This document shows, piece by piece, positions 1-6,941 of a DNA stretch of 27,444 nt. The position numbers and the translations under genes are program-made. The notes below the pieces were generated by a model. That model was not told where the DNA came from. It worked only from the letters and a program-made list of their open reading frames with translations, and searched no databases. Origin of the DNA: a virus; the IMG/VR virus record IMGVR_UViG_3300043446_002485, positions 1 through 27,444 of that record; one strand, written 5' to 3'. Position 1 is the stretch's first letter, and each line of letters starts with the position of its first letter.

Positions 1-99
1 GATGTGAATACTCGTAAAGATTTGATGACCAAGTGGGTTCATTCTGCCTTCTTGACGGGTTATAATACTGGGAGATGCACCAAGACCGATGAGGATTGA
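1..99 (+). CDS. C-terminal end of an unknown gene (partial)
   Basis: An open frame runs in from the left edge and stops at TGA 97-99, giving 32 residues ending in TGYNTGRCTKTDED. Its end overlaps the next start by 11 bases, the same tight packing seen through the following 5 kb. The family is not recognised. The segment AFLTGYNTG loosely resembles GFQAGYEAG in the protein that begins at 267, but this is too short to argue for paralogy. Confidence 0.6.
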   Translation, partial: DVNTRKDLMTKWVHSAFLTGYNTGRCTKTDED

Positions 100-274
100 A
101 ATTACTTATACTCCACATCCTACGAAGGGATATACTGCTACAATATGGGATGGTCCAGATGGGGTGGATGAAGATAGTTTTGTTTGTCGCAATCTTGGGG
201 AATGTTTTGAGCAGATTATAATGTGGAGAACACTAAACGCACAACAGTATGTTGGAGAAACTGAAAATGACTGA
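89..274 (+). CDS. Small conserved unknown protein, paralog A of a duplicated pair
   Basis: A 61-residue protein beginning MRIEITYTPHPTKGY. It is nearly identical to the 57-residue product of 1319-1492: 48 of the first 51 residues match, with V/I, N/S and I/V changes. Most of the 22 base differences over that stretch are silent, so both copies look to be under selection as proteins. It overlaps both neighbours, so it belongs to one operon. Two Cys (CRNLGEC) are kept in both copies. Function unknown. Confidence 0.8.
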   Translation: MRIEITYTPHPTKGYTATIWDGPDGVDEDSFVCRNLGECFEQIIMWRTLNAQQYVGETEND

Positions 275-1322
275 ATTTCAACCAAAACCACAAACACCAG
301 AACAAGTTGCCGATGGACTTCGTAATGCTTTTAGACAAGCAATGAAAGATGGTGTGATGGATGCTACTCCTTACTTGAAACAAATGACTTTTAACACAGA
401 TATTGAAAAGACAGAAGCAGAAATCAAAGTGCTTCAAGCAAAATTAGAACTCCTCAAAGAGATTGAAACACATAAATCTCAACCAAGAATGAACCTTCAA
501 TATACTGTTAAGGGTGAGGTTGTCTCTTATAATGATGAGGTTTATTATCGTCTTGACTTTGCTGGTATGAACCACAATTGGTATAAGAAAAAAACTGATA
601 ATGGTGTGATTTTGGTAAAAATTACTGATGGTGAAACTCATCGTTTGCTTGAAGGTGTATGGTTTAATGATGTGAAGAAGGGGAAGTATGATGATGTGGT
701 TGATGAACACAAATCACCAGTAGCAGAAGCATATAAAGATTGGTGGGGACAATATCCTGAATTGGAAACTGACTCCGAGTATGATGAAATGAGGTGGCAG
801 GGTTTCCAAGCAGGTTATGAGGCAGGACAAGTAAAAGCAGTTCCACCTGATGAACCATATTGTCCCGATGAACCTCTTGAATATGATGAGGTTGAGCACG
901 ATATTAGTGAAAATGTAGAAAACAAAACAATCCGTCAGGTGATAGACCGATGGTGGATGGATACATTCACATCTAAAAATATGTGGTCTGTGAATGAATG
1001 TATTGACGACCTTGCCGACCAAATTGAATTTTGGATTTTGAGGAATAATAAAAAAGTCTTAACAGAAGAACCCACAAAACCTAGAAGTCCTTTGGATGAA
1101 ATAGTTGATAAGTTGATAAAAGAACGTCAAGCACAAAAACTCTGGAACATTATGAGAGACAAACTTGGTTTCTCTATTGATATGTGTGATGAGATCGTAG
1201 ATGCTGTTGAAGAATGGTTGCCTGATCAACAATCTGCTGCTGGTTCGCAGAATGTAGATGTTGAATTACTTGTGGATGGTTTCAACGATTGTTTGCGTAA
1301 AATGAAGGAGATGTTGCGATGA
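267..1322 (+). CDS. Unknown 351-residue acidic protein
   Basis: The start at ATG 267 is chosen because it sits in an ATGACTGA overlap with the upstream stop and has GGAG about nine bases before it; an in-frame ATG at 249 is possible. The predicted protein has a Glu/Lys/Leu-rich helical stretch near residues 43-66 that could be a coiled coil. A Trp-rich acidic middle follows (KDWWGQYPELETDSEYDE), then a helical C-terminal third with WLPDQQ. No enzyme motif was seen. It is flanked on both sides by the MRIEITYTP paralogs, as if one gene-plus-neighbour unit had been duplicated. Family not recognised. Confidence 0.75.
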   Translation: MTEFQPKPQTPEQVADGLRNAFRQAMKDGVMDATPYLKQMTFNTDIEKTEAEIKVLQAKLELLKEIETHKSQPRMNLQYTVKGEVVSYNDEVYYRLDFAGMNHNWYKKKTDNGVILVKITDGETHRLLEGVWFNDVKKGKYDDVVDEHKSPVAEAYKDWWGQYPELETDSEYDEMRWQGFQAGYEAGQVKAVPPDEPYCPDEPLEYDEVEHDISENVENKTIRQVIDRWWMDTFTSKNMWSVNECIDDLADQIEFWILRNNKKVLTEEPTKPRSPLDEIVDKLIKERQAQKLWNIMRDKLGFSIDMCDEIVDAVEEWLPDQQSAAGSQNVDVELLVDGFNDCLRKMKEMLR

Positions 1323-1492
1323 GAATTGAAATCACTTATACACCTCATCCAACCAAAGGATATACTGCTACAATCTGGGATGGACCTGATGGTATTGATG
1401 AGGACAGTTTTGTTTGTCGTTCTCTTGGAGAATGTTTTGAACAGATTGTAATGTGGAGAACACTTAACGCAAGGAAATACACAGATGACTGA
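1319..1492 (+). CDS. Small conserved unknown protein, paralog B of a duplicated pair
   Basis: A 57-residue protein starting at an ATGA overlap with the upstream stop. It is a paralog of 89-274: the first 51 residues differ at three conservative positions, and only the tail differs (RKYTDD instead of QQYVGETEND). Third-position differences dominate at the DNA level, arguing for a real, selected gene and a duplication that is not recent. Function unknown. Confidence 0.8.
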   Translation: MRIEITYTPHPTKGYTATIWDGPDGIDEDSFVCRSLGECFEQIVMWRTLNARKYTDD

Positions 1493-1664
1493 CACCTGGA
1501 AGAAGTGGACTATCTGGACTTCCATTTATCTCTTTGAGTATTGTGTGTATTCTTGGAGAGATTATATGTGGATGCATTTGGATGGATTTACAGATGAAGA
1601 AAGAATGAGAGAACTGTTCTGGCATTATCTAAACTACGGAAACACGAACACTTATTATGACTAA
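1485..1664 (+). CDS. Trp-rich small protein (FWxxL[NS] family, member 1)
   Basis: A 59-residue protein starting MTDTWKKWTIW, overlapping the preceding stop by eight bases and the next start by eight. It contains seven Trp. FWHYLN at residues 45-50 matches the motif FWxxL[NS] also found in the products of 3365, 3586 and 4508, and the W-x(2-3)-W opening is shared with 3365 and 4508. I infer a small paralogous family. Role unknown. Confidence 0.7.
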   Translation: MTDTWKKWTIWTSIYLFEYCVYSWRDYMWMHLDGFTDEERMRELFWHYLNYGNTNTYYD

Positions 1665-1848
1665 CCGAAACTTTGAGAAAGAACTTTCCTATTCTAGATA
1701 TATTGATATGGAGGATGGGAATGATACTGAAACCATTTGCTATCCTTCTTTGATTTGTATTATCACCGAGTTGTGTGATAGGATTGAGAAACTTGAAAGA
1801 AAGTTAGAACAGCAGGAAGAGTATGCTATGGAGCAAAATGAACGATGA
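1657..1848 (+). CDS. Unknown small protein with C-terminal coiled coil
   Basis: A 63-residue protein. The start lies in an ATGACTAA overlap with the upstream stop. The last 25 residues (CDRIEKLERKLEQQEEYAME) have heptad-like spacing of Ile/Leu and alternating charge, suggesting a short coiled coil for oligomerisation. No other motif. Family not recognised. Confidence 0.7.
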   Translation: MTNRNFEKELSYSRYIDMEDGNDTETICYPSLICIITELCDRIEKLERKLEQQEEYAMEQNER

Positions 1849-2410
1849 AATGCCGTGGGTTAATCTCACACAAGAGGAAGTAGAAGAACTCCGCAACAAA
1901 AAACACGAACTCACTGAATACGGCAAACAGAGGTTGAGAGAACTTATCTACAAAGAGGATATGCGAAAAATGGAAGATGCCGCAAAAGACCTTTATGGAC
2001 CATATCCAGATGAAATGTTTGAGGAAGCTGAGCGTCGTGAAGCAGAACGAAAGGCACTTGATGCCGTTGATAAACTCTACAAAGAGAATGGTAATGAGTT
2101 GCTAAAACTTGCTGAAATTGAAAAAGAAGAATGGGAACGCAAAGTGAGAAGTGATCGTATTCTTGAACGATACAACTCTTACCATAATCTTGAAACCTCT
2201 GGACTTCCTCACGGCACACCAATCACAGCAGAACAACAACAAATGATTGCGTTTCGTTCTATGATTGATGCCTTTAAGTGTGACCATCTCAACCAAGAAT
2301 ACACTCATATTGCGATTGATGATATTGAGAATTTGATTGAGGGTCTTTATCAACAATCTATTGCTTTCTTGGATAGAGTTAAAAAATCAAGGTATAATGC
2401 AAATGACTGA
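1838..2410 (+). CDS. Unknown charged helical protein
   Basis: 190 residues from ATG 1838, chosen for a GGAG five to six bases upstream and a short overlap with the upstream stop; ATG 1823 is an in-frame alternative. Residues 10-110 are very rich in Glu, Lys and Arg and look helical. The C-terminal half is less charged (PITAEQQQMIAFRSM). It resembles a structural or adaptor protein more than an enzyme. Family not recognised. Confidence 0.7.
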   Translation: MNDEMPWVNLTQEEVEELRNKKHELTEYGKQRLRELIYKEDMRKMEDAAKDLYGPYPDEMFEEAERREAERKALDAVDKLYKENGNELLKLAEIEKEEWERKVRSDRILERYNSYHNLETSGLPHGTPITAEQQQMIAFRSMIDAFKCDHLNQEYTHIAIDDIENLIEGLYQQSIAFLDRVKKSRYNAND

Positions 2411-2708
2411 ACCATTTTATCGTTTCTTTGTGATTGATTACCTTGCAACTGGTGAGGGTAGATCTTTCTGGTTGATGATTTGTCGTAATTACAAATCATA
2501 CGATGGTAAAGACAGAGAAAAAGAAAAGTTTGTAAATTTTATTGGTATGAGTGCTAGTTATTATATGCAAGGATTTGAAGAACTTACAGAAGAAGAATTC
2601 TTTAAACGTTATGATAATCTCATTCCAGAACGTGTTAGAATGATGGTTGAAAAACGTGACCAACCAATCTTTACTTGGCAAACACACTATCATTTTAATT
2701 ACTCATGA
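2403..2708 (+). CDS. Unknown small protein
   Basis: 101 residues from the ATGACTGA overlap at 2403; ATG 2397, two codons earlier, has an AAGG at better spacing and is an equal candidate. The protein begins MTEPFYRFFVIDYL and is aromatic-rich, ending WQTHYHFNYS. The downstream gene starts inside its stop (ATGA). No family recognised. Confidence 0.7.
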   Translation: MTEPFYRFFVIDYLATGEGRSFWLMICRNYKSYDGKDREKEKFVNFIGMSASYYMQGFEELTEEEFFKRYDNLIPERVRMMVEKRDQPIFTWQTHYHFNYS

Positions 2709-2890
2709 GTAGATTCCAAGAAAACCCAGACGAAATTGTTCTACAAGATATTGCGATGTTTCACCTGGAAAGTATGAATGAACGCAGCCTGTGGATTGGC
2801 ATTTATGGTGAAAACGACAAAATCTACCACTTGAATATTCACGCAGATGGTGATAGACTACGTTATTATTGGAGCAACGAAACCCCGTGA
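2705..2890 (+). CDS. Unknown small protein
   Basis: 61 residues starting MSRFQENPDEIVLQ, coupled to the upstream gene by a four-base ATGA overlap. Its middle (SLWIGIYGENDKIYHLNIHA) reads as alternating beta strands. No motif or family recognised. Confidence 0.7.
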   Translation: MSRFQENPDEIVLQDIAMFHLESMNERSLWIGIYGENDKIYHLNIHADGDRLRYYWSNETP

Positions 2891-3096
2891 CTTACGATCA
2901 ACTCTATGAGCACATCGTTCATTATGTTGCTCATCCTCATACTACCATTCTGGAACACGACAAGAAACGTGCTTGTCTGATTCTTGGTGCCTTTATGGAG
3001 TTTATCCTTGACTGCCAAGATGAAGGTGTGGATGTGAATAAGATTGATATTACTGACTTTGTGAATGAGAAACTTGATGAGTTAGAGGAAAAATGA
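2887..3096 (+). CDS. Unknown small protein (GTG start)
   Basis: 69 residues. GTG 2887 lies in a GTGA overlap with the preceding stop, the same coupling style as the neighbouring genes; TTG 2869 is an in-frame alternative nearer a GGAG. The sequence is acidic and probably helical, ending DFVNEKLDELEEK. It ends in an ATGA overlap with the next gene. No family recognised. Confidence 0.65.
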   Translation: MTYDQLYEHIVHYVAHPHTTILEHDKKRACLILGAFMEFILDCQDEGVDVNKIDITDFVNEKLDELEEK

Positions 3097-3368
3097 ACCT
3101 GATTAAACTTGCCTTTGAAATCTCACTTCCTATTGATAGGTATGACCACATCTATGAGAAAACCTGGGCAACTCCATTCAAAAATAAGTATGTTCAGGTA
3201 AATGCCTATCAAAGAAATGGTCTTTTCAATTTTTATATGGAATGGTCAATCAAAGAAGACCACGCAGGATTTATGTTAGAGTTTGACCTTTTTGGATTTG
3301 GTGCCTCTATTTGTCTTTATGATTGTAGACACTGGGATTATGAGAATGATTGTTGGGAGGAAAAATGA
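3093..3368 (+). CDS. Unknown small protein
   Basis: 91 residues, starting at an ATGA overlap with GAGG just upstream. The middle alternates aromatic and polar residues (FNFYMEWSIKEDHAGFMLEF), suggesting a beta-sheet fold. The C-terminus (CLYDCRHWDYENDCWEEK) carries three Cys and a His, but their spacing matches no zinc motif I know. Family not recognised. Confidence 0.7.
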   Translation: MNLIKLAFEISLPIDRYDHIYEKTWATPFKNKYVQVNAYQRNGLFNFYMEWSIKEDHAGFMLEFDLFGFGASICLYDCRHWDYENDCWEEK

Positions 3369-3595
3369 CCTGGAAAGAATACTGGCAGATGACTAAATGG
3401 GAGTGGTTCTGTGAAGGATTCCGCATCATCCCATATATCATAGATTGTTACACCACACAATATCCTTATGGGGGTGATGACTTCTGGGAAGCATTATCAT
3501 GGGGTTGGTGTTGCGAATACATCTATCCTTATGATGATCCTTATGATCCTCGTATGTCACCTGAACGCAAGTTGAGGTTGGGAAGATGGAGTTAA
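3365..3595 (+). CDS. Trp-rich small protein (FWxxL[NS] family, member 2)
   Basis: 76 residues from ATG 3365, which has a strong GGGAGG ribosome-binding site and an ATGA overlap. It opens MTWKEYWQMTKWEW and carries FWEALS at residues 40-45, the motif shared with 1485, 3586 and 4508. A Tyr/Pro/Asp-rich stretch (YPYDDPYDPRM) precedes a basic tail. It is adjacent to member 3 of the family, as in local gene duplication. Role unknown. Confidence 0.72.
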   Translation: MTWKEYWQMTKWEWFCEGFRIIPYIIDCYTTQYPYGGDDFWEALSWGWCCEYIYPYDDPYDPRMSPERKLRLGRWS

Positions 3596-3936
3596 TCAAC
3601 AAATGGATTATCTCAAATAGATTGCTCCGTTATACTCCATTCTGGTGGTGGTATAGGTTGATGTCTCATCAAGGTTTTCGCTTTGATGATTATCACGTTT
3701 GGGGAGAGTTTTGGAGTTCTCTGAATGGTGGATGGTTGGATATGAACTATAAGTGCGAGTTTGAAAAGTTCTGGGGTAAAGGTGCAAAACCTGAGCGTAT
3801 TGTATTACCTGCAAAGGATTATGATGCCCTTGTAGAACGCTTGAATGAACCACCAGATCCAAAAGCAGTAGAAAGATTAAAAGAGATTATGAACCGTAAA
3901 GCACCGTGGGATGATGACTATGAAAGTTCCAAGTAA
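3586..3936 (+). CDS. Trp-rich protein with antitoxin-like C-terminal tail (FWxxL[NS] family, member 3)
   Basis: 116 residues. The N-terminal half is Trp-rich (FWWWYR at 19-24, FWSSLN at 42-47), matching the local Trp-rich family. Residues about 69-109 (PERIVLPAKDYDALVERL, then PPDP and NRKAPW) resemble from memory the end of DUF1778/TacA-type antitoxins, where a RIVLS-type strand leads to a helix and a toxin-binding tail. No acetyltransferase toxin gene lies beside it. If the resemblance holds, it would be an orphan antidote-like domain; this is an inference. The start overlaps the upstream stop by 10 bases. Confidence 0.7.
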   Translation: MELINKWIISNRLLRYTPFWWWYRLMSHQGFRFDDYHVWGEFWSSLNGGWLDMNYKCEFEKFWGKGAKPERIVLPAKDYDALVERLNEPPDPKAVERLKEIMNRKAPWDDDYESSK

Positions 3937-4102
3937 AGCAGAACTCCTTCACTTTAGGATGCAAGCAGCAATTCGTGAGAATGTATTTGACGAAACTCAA
4001 TTTCATTATTTGGGGGAACGTAACGGCCAATACTGGTATTTTATTGGTGGGTATGAAGTATCCTGTGATCAACTCAATGAGTTTGAGGTAGTTGATGAAT
4101 GA
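3920..4102 (+). CDS. Unknown small protein
   Basis: 60 residues from ATG 3920. ATG 3911 and 3914 are in frame and also possible; none has a clear ribosome-binding site. The end (QYWYFIGGYEVSCDQLNEFE) looks like a beta hairpin plus helix. It overlaps the upstream gene by 17 bases. No family recognised. Confidence 0.65.
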   Translation: MKVPSKAELLHFRMQAAIRENVFDETQFHYLGERNGQYWYFIGGYEVSCDQLNEFEVVDE

Positions 4103-4130
4103 AAATCTATATGAAAGGGTGATGATTATT

Positions 4131-4138
4131 AATAAATA
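4131..4138 (+). promoter_or_regulatory. Late-promoter-like box
   Basis: AATAAATA in the context TTAATAAATAC closely matches the T4-type late promoter consensus TATAAATA. It lies 13 bases before ATG 4152, inside an otherwise uninterrupted operon, so it would give this one gene separate late expression. The resulting leader would be only about eight bases long. Confidence 0.5.
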
Positions 4139-4151
4139 CTTTCAAAAAATC

Positions 4152-4352
4152 ATGATTACTTTCAAACAATTTCTAGAAGAAGCAAAGAAAAAAGAAATTG
4201 AAAAAATAAAATCTAAAAAAGGTAAACTCTCAAAAAAACAAGTAATGAAAATTTTGAATTCTCAAGGTGGGATTGGTGGAGATGCCGTAAGAAAATATCA
4301 TGAAAATAATCCAAGCAGGGGTCCTAGAACTTATACTTTAAGTGAACGCTAA
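4152..4352 (+). CDS. Candidate internal head protein with capsid-targeting-like N-terminus
   Basis: 66 residues starting MITFKQFLEEAKKKEIEK. This resembles the T4 capsid targeting sequence of internal proteins (MKTYQEFIAEA). The first ten residues align as M-x-T-[YF]-x-x-F-[IL]-x-E followed by Ala, and L-E-E before Ala fits the [LI]xE cleavage rule of the T4 prohead protease gp21. The remainder is strongly basic (KSKKGKLSKK), as expected for a DNA-bound, packaged protein. The start at 4152, rather than an upstream in-frame ATG at 4095, is supported by the late-promoter-like box just before it. Known: T4 internal proteins are packaged, cut and injected. Inferred: this one behaves likewise. Confidence 0.65.
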   Translation: MITFKQFLEEAKKKEIEKIKSKKGKLSKKQVMKILNSQGGIGGDAVRKYHENNPSRGPRTYTLSER

Positions 4353-4515
4353 ATCTAAAATCTTCTACAACATTTGGTGCTGTGCTTACCAACGACGCTG
4401 GATGTATCGTGGAACACCACGCGAAGAGCGGGAACATACTACAATACGCATGTGCCTAGATATGAAAGACGTTAAGTTCTATCAGTTTGATACGGAGAAA
4501 CCCCATTATGTTTAG
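4342..4515 (+). CDS. Unknown small basic protein (GTG start)
   Basis: 57 residues from GTG 4342, overlapping the previous stop by 11 bases and the next start (4508) by eight. It fills what would otherwise be a 155-base gap in a fully packed operon. It is basic and Cys/aromatic-rich at the N-terminus (IWCCAYQRRWMYRG). No family recognised; a real gene is likely because of the overlaps at both ends. Confidence 0.55.
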   Translation: MNAKSKIFYNIWCCAYQRRWMYRGTPREEREHTTIRMCLDMKDVKFYQFDTEKPHYV

Positions 4516-4891
4516 CACACTAGTTAGAGGAACAGCACCAAAGAAAAATAAAACCACTCTTAATTGGTGGGAGTATTGGATTGGTCACTGTTGGATGACA
4601 GGATGGCAGAGTATCCGATCTACCTTCCGTATTTGGGGAGATCTTATGACATCGAATTATGCTGGTTATGCTCTTATGAAAGAGGATGATCCAGAAGCAG
4701 AATGTCTTGATTGGTTTTGGGCATCACTTAACGAAGATGATGTATACCCAAAAGAGTTTCTTGAACATTTACTGCAAATGGTAGATGATATTGAAACGGG
4801 TAAAGAAAAACTCATTCCTCTTGATGAGCATTTTTTTGATAGATTAAAAGACCTTACTGATGAGGTAGAATTAAATGATGACGAAGTTTGA
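4508..4891 (+). CDS. Trp-rich protein (FWxxL[NS] family, member 4)
   Basis: 127 residues from ATG 4508, with GGAG about 11 bases upstream. NWWEYWIGHCWM at 19-30 and FWASLN at 70-75 match the motifs of the three other Trp-rich proteins (1485, 3365, 3586). The C-terminal 50 residues are acidic (PLDEHFFDRLKDLTDEVEL). It is the largest member of the family. Role unknown. Confidence 0.72.
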   Translation: MFSTLVRGTAPKKNKTTLNWWEYWIGHCWMTGWQSIRSTFRIWGDLMTSNYAGYALMKEDDPEAECLDWFWASLNEDDVYPKEFLEHLLQMVDDIETGKEKLIPLDEHFFDRLKDLTDEVELNDDEV

Positions 4892-5069
4892 TTATTTGCA
4901 CGATGAACGCCATTATGGTTGGGTTGTAGATAAACGCTATGACTGGATTAATATGCTTTCTAAAATGCAAAAGAGTAATCCAAGGCGGTTTAAAGAGTTT
5001 CAATACTCACAAGAGACCATTTATCATCACTTAGATAGATTGAACCAAGAGCAAAACCTTTACGACTGA
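4875..5069 (+). CDS. Unknown small protein
   Basis: 64 residues. ATG 4875 and ATG 4878 are adjacent possible starts, and both overlap the upstream gene. Mixed charge and rich in Tyr and His (YSQETIYHHLDRLNQEQ), probably helical. It overlaps the next start by one base. No family recognised. Confidence 0.68.
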   Translation: MMTKFDYLHDERHYGWVVDKRYDWINMLSKMQKSNPRRFKEFQYSQETIYHHLDRLNQEQNLYD

Positions 5070-5230
5070 TGAATTTTACACCCGAACAATATAAACTCAT
5101 TTATACCGCAGTTCGACGGTATCAGTTGGAAAAAACTGCTCTCAATGGTCAGGACTATCAAAACTGCAATGAGATACTTGACGAACTATTTGATTTGGTC
5201 TATACTCAACACATTGAACAACCAACATGA
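5069..5230 (+). CDS. Small helical protein of a cyanophage-type family
   Basis: 53 residues starting MNFTPEQYKLIYTAVRRYQ, in a one-base stop-start overlap at its beginning and an ATGA overlap at its end. The opening resembles, from memory, small conserved proteins of cyanomyoviruses. It is predicted all-helical, with an acidic second half (NEILDELFDLVY). Function unknown. Confidence 0.68.
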   Translation: MNFTPEQYKLIYTAVRRYQLEKTALNGQDYQNCNEILDELFDLVYTQHIEQPT

Positions 5231-5412
5231 TTAAACCAATTAAAGAAGAATTTCCACATTCTGGATTTCCAATCAAAGTTGTCCATAAAGACGGGAAAGA
5301 TTTAAAGGATAAAAAAACATGTTACTTCCAATGTGAAGCACATGCTAAAAAATACATAGAACGTTGTAAATTCAAAAAGAAAGACTATACTATTTCGTAC
5401 AAGGAGGATTGA
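5227..5412 (+). CDS. Unknown small basic protein
   Basis: 61 residues with many Lys. The segment TCYFQCEAHAKKYIERCKFK has three Cys and one His, but in no zinc-finger order that I recognise. It ends two bases before the GTG of the dehydratase gene and contains that gene's ribosome-binding site (AAGGAGG), so the two are probably co-expressed. Confidence 0.7.
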   Translation: MIKPIKEEFPHSGFPIKVVHKDGKDLKDKKTCYFQCEAHAKKYIERCKFKKKDYTISYKED

Positions 5413-5413
5413 A

Positions 5414-6442
5414 GTGTCTAACAGAGTTTTAATTACTGGTGGAGCGGGGTTTATTGCTCATCATTTGATCGGTCAAATTTTAAAAACAACTGATTGGGAA
5501 GTTGTAACACTAGATCGTCTTGATTATAGTGGTAATCTTAATCGTCTTCACGACCTAATGCTTTCATTTGATTCTGAAGTTCGCAAACGTGTGAAAGTTG
5601 TTCATCATGATCTTAAAGCAGAACTCAATCCTCTTGTACGTTCTGAAATTGGTCAAGTTGACTATATTCTTCATCTTGCTGCTGGTTCTCACGTTGACCG
5701 TAGTATTGAATATCCTATGGAGTTTGTTCTTGATAATGTAGTTGCAACATGCAATATTCTTGAATTTGCACGTCTTCAAAAAAATAATCTTAAAAGATTT
5801 GTATATTTCAGCACCGATGAAGTATTTGGACCTGCACCAAATGGCATCAAATACAAAGAGAATGATCGCTATAATTCCACTAATCCATATAGCGCAACTA
5901 AAGCAGGTGGTGAAGAACTTGCTGTAGCATATGAGAATACCTATGGTCTTCCCATTTACATTACTCATACTATGAATGTATTTGGTGAGCGCCAGCATCC
6001 AGAAAAATATATTCCAATGTGCATTAAGCGCATTCGTGATAATGAAACTGTAACTATTCATAGTGACTCAACTAGAACTATTCCTGGGTCACGTCATTAT
6101 ATTCATGCTGAAGATGTTGCATCTGCTGTTTTATTTTTGGTAAATTATGAGGGTGAGTTTGAACCTACTTGGGGTAACGCTAAATGCCCTAAGTTTAACA
6201 TTGTTGGATCGGAAGAACTCAACAACTTGGAGTTGGCACAAATCATTGCCGAAGCCCAAGGAAAAGAATTAAATTATGAACTTGTAGATTTTCATTCGTC
6301 ACGTCCAGGTCATGACTTGCGTTATGCTTTATGTGGTGATAAAATGAAAGAACTGGGGTGGGTTCCTGCCAAATCTGTTCGGGAACGTATCGCAGAAGTA
6401 ACTAAATGGACTCTTGAAAACGAACGCTGGATTACTCTATGA
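5414..6442 (+). CDS. dTDP-glucose 4,6-dehydratase-like SDR enzyme
   Basis: 342 residues of the extended short-chain dehydrogenase fold, close to the usual RmlB length. GTG 5414 follows a perfect AAGGAGG. The NAD-binding loop GGAGFIAHH is at 9-17. HVDRSI is at 93-98. The RmlB catalytic triplet TDE is at 134-136 in YFSTDEVFG, and YSATK supplies Tyr159 and Lys163. The TDE triplet favours a 4,6-dehydratase over an epimerase or GDP-mannose dehydratase. Known reaction: dTDP-glucose to dTDP-4-keto-6-deoxyglucose, a step toward rhamnose and other deoxysugars of surface polysaccharide. Here it is probably an auxiliary metabolic gene that alters host envelope sugars or modifies a phage glycan. No partner nucleotidyltransferase is visible in the window. 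Confidence 0.88.
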   Translation: MSNRVLITGGAGFIAHHLIGQILKTTDWEVVTLDRLDYSGNLNRLHDLMLSFDSEVRKRVKVVHHDLKAELNPLVRSEIGQVDYILHLAAGSHVDRSIEYPMEFVLDNVVATCNILEFARLQKNNLKRFVYFSTDEVFGPAPNGIKYKENDRYNSTNPYSATKAGGEELAVAYENTYGLPIYITHTMNVFGERQHPEKYIPMCIKRIRDNETVTIHSDSTRTIPGSRHYIHAEDVASAVLFLVNYEGEFEPTWGNAKCPKFNIVGSEELNNLELAQIIAEAQGKELNYELVDFHSSRPGHDLRYALCGDKMKELGWVPAKSVRERIAEVTKWTLENERWITL

Positions 6443-6603
6443 CATTACGCACTTTTGTTGATAAAAACGGAAACTCTTGGGAGTGGGAAGAAACTCCTGA
6501 GACTGTTAAAGCAGTAACAGAACTTGCAAAGTTTGCAGGTAATTATAATGGGCCTTTATATGCACCTCATCCAGATTTGAAGAATGGAAAAGAAACTAAT
6601 TGA
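6439..6603 (+). CDS. Unknown small protein
   Basis: 54 residues starting MTLRTFVDKNGNSWEWEET, coupled to the dehydratase gene by an ATGA overlap. A short beta-hairpin-like opening is followed by a helix (ETVKAVTELAKFAG). It overlaps the next gene by 20 bases. No family recognised. Confidence 0.65.
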   Translation: MTLRTFVDKNGNSWEWEETPETVKAVTELAKFAGNYNGPLYAPHPDLKNGKETN

Positions 6604-6790
6604 TGATTGCTTTTACGTTGAGCAAAAAAGATATGGACTCTGGGATTCGACGGATCTTGAAGGAAATGGGATTATCACATCTCTCACTGAAGAGCAGTGT
6701 ATCGCAGCAACCCGTTTTTATCTTAAAGGACGGCAGGAAGGTTTCCCTCAATCCCAAGGTTATGAGGGAACTGTAGGTGGAAAACTCTGA
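6584..6790 (+). CDS. Unknown small protein
   Basis: 68 residues, acidic N-terminal half, then SLTEEQCIAATRFYLKGRQE (helical) and a Gly-rich tail. It overlaps both neighbours. No family recognised. Confidence 0.68.
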   Translation: MEKKLIDDCFYVEQKRYGLWDSTDLEGNGIITSLTEEQCIAATRFYLKGRQEGFPQSQGYEGTVGGKL

Positions 6791-6941
6791 TTATCCATAT
6801 CATGAACTAGATCCTACTACTCCTTGGTATGAGTGGTTATGTTATTGTGAGATTTGCCATCAGTTGGAGATTAAAGATCAACCCAAACTTGGTAGATTTA
6901 TGGCATATCGTCGATATCTTAAATCAGTTGGAATATTATGA
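6777..6941 (+). CDS. Unknown small Cys/Trp-containing protein (GTG start)
   Basis: 54 residues from GTG 6777, overlapping the upstream gene by 14 bases and joined to the next by ATGA. The segment PWYEWLCYCEICHQLEIK has three Cys and a His close together, possibly half of a zinc site. The basic tail RFMAYRRYLK could bind nucleic acid. The evidence for the gene is the exact fit between neighbours. Family not recognised. Confidence 0.6.
   Translation: MENSDYPYHELDPTTPWYEWLCYCEICHQLEIKDQPKLGRFMAYRRYLKSVGIL

Noticed and set aside
5564-6061. 165-residue minus-strand frame
   Set aside because: It is antisense to the dehydratase gene, whose motifs and ribosome-binding site are clear. No promoter or start signal supports it.
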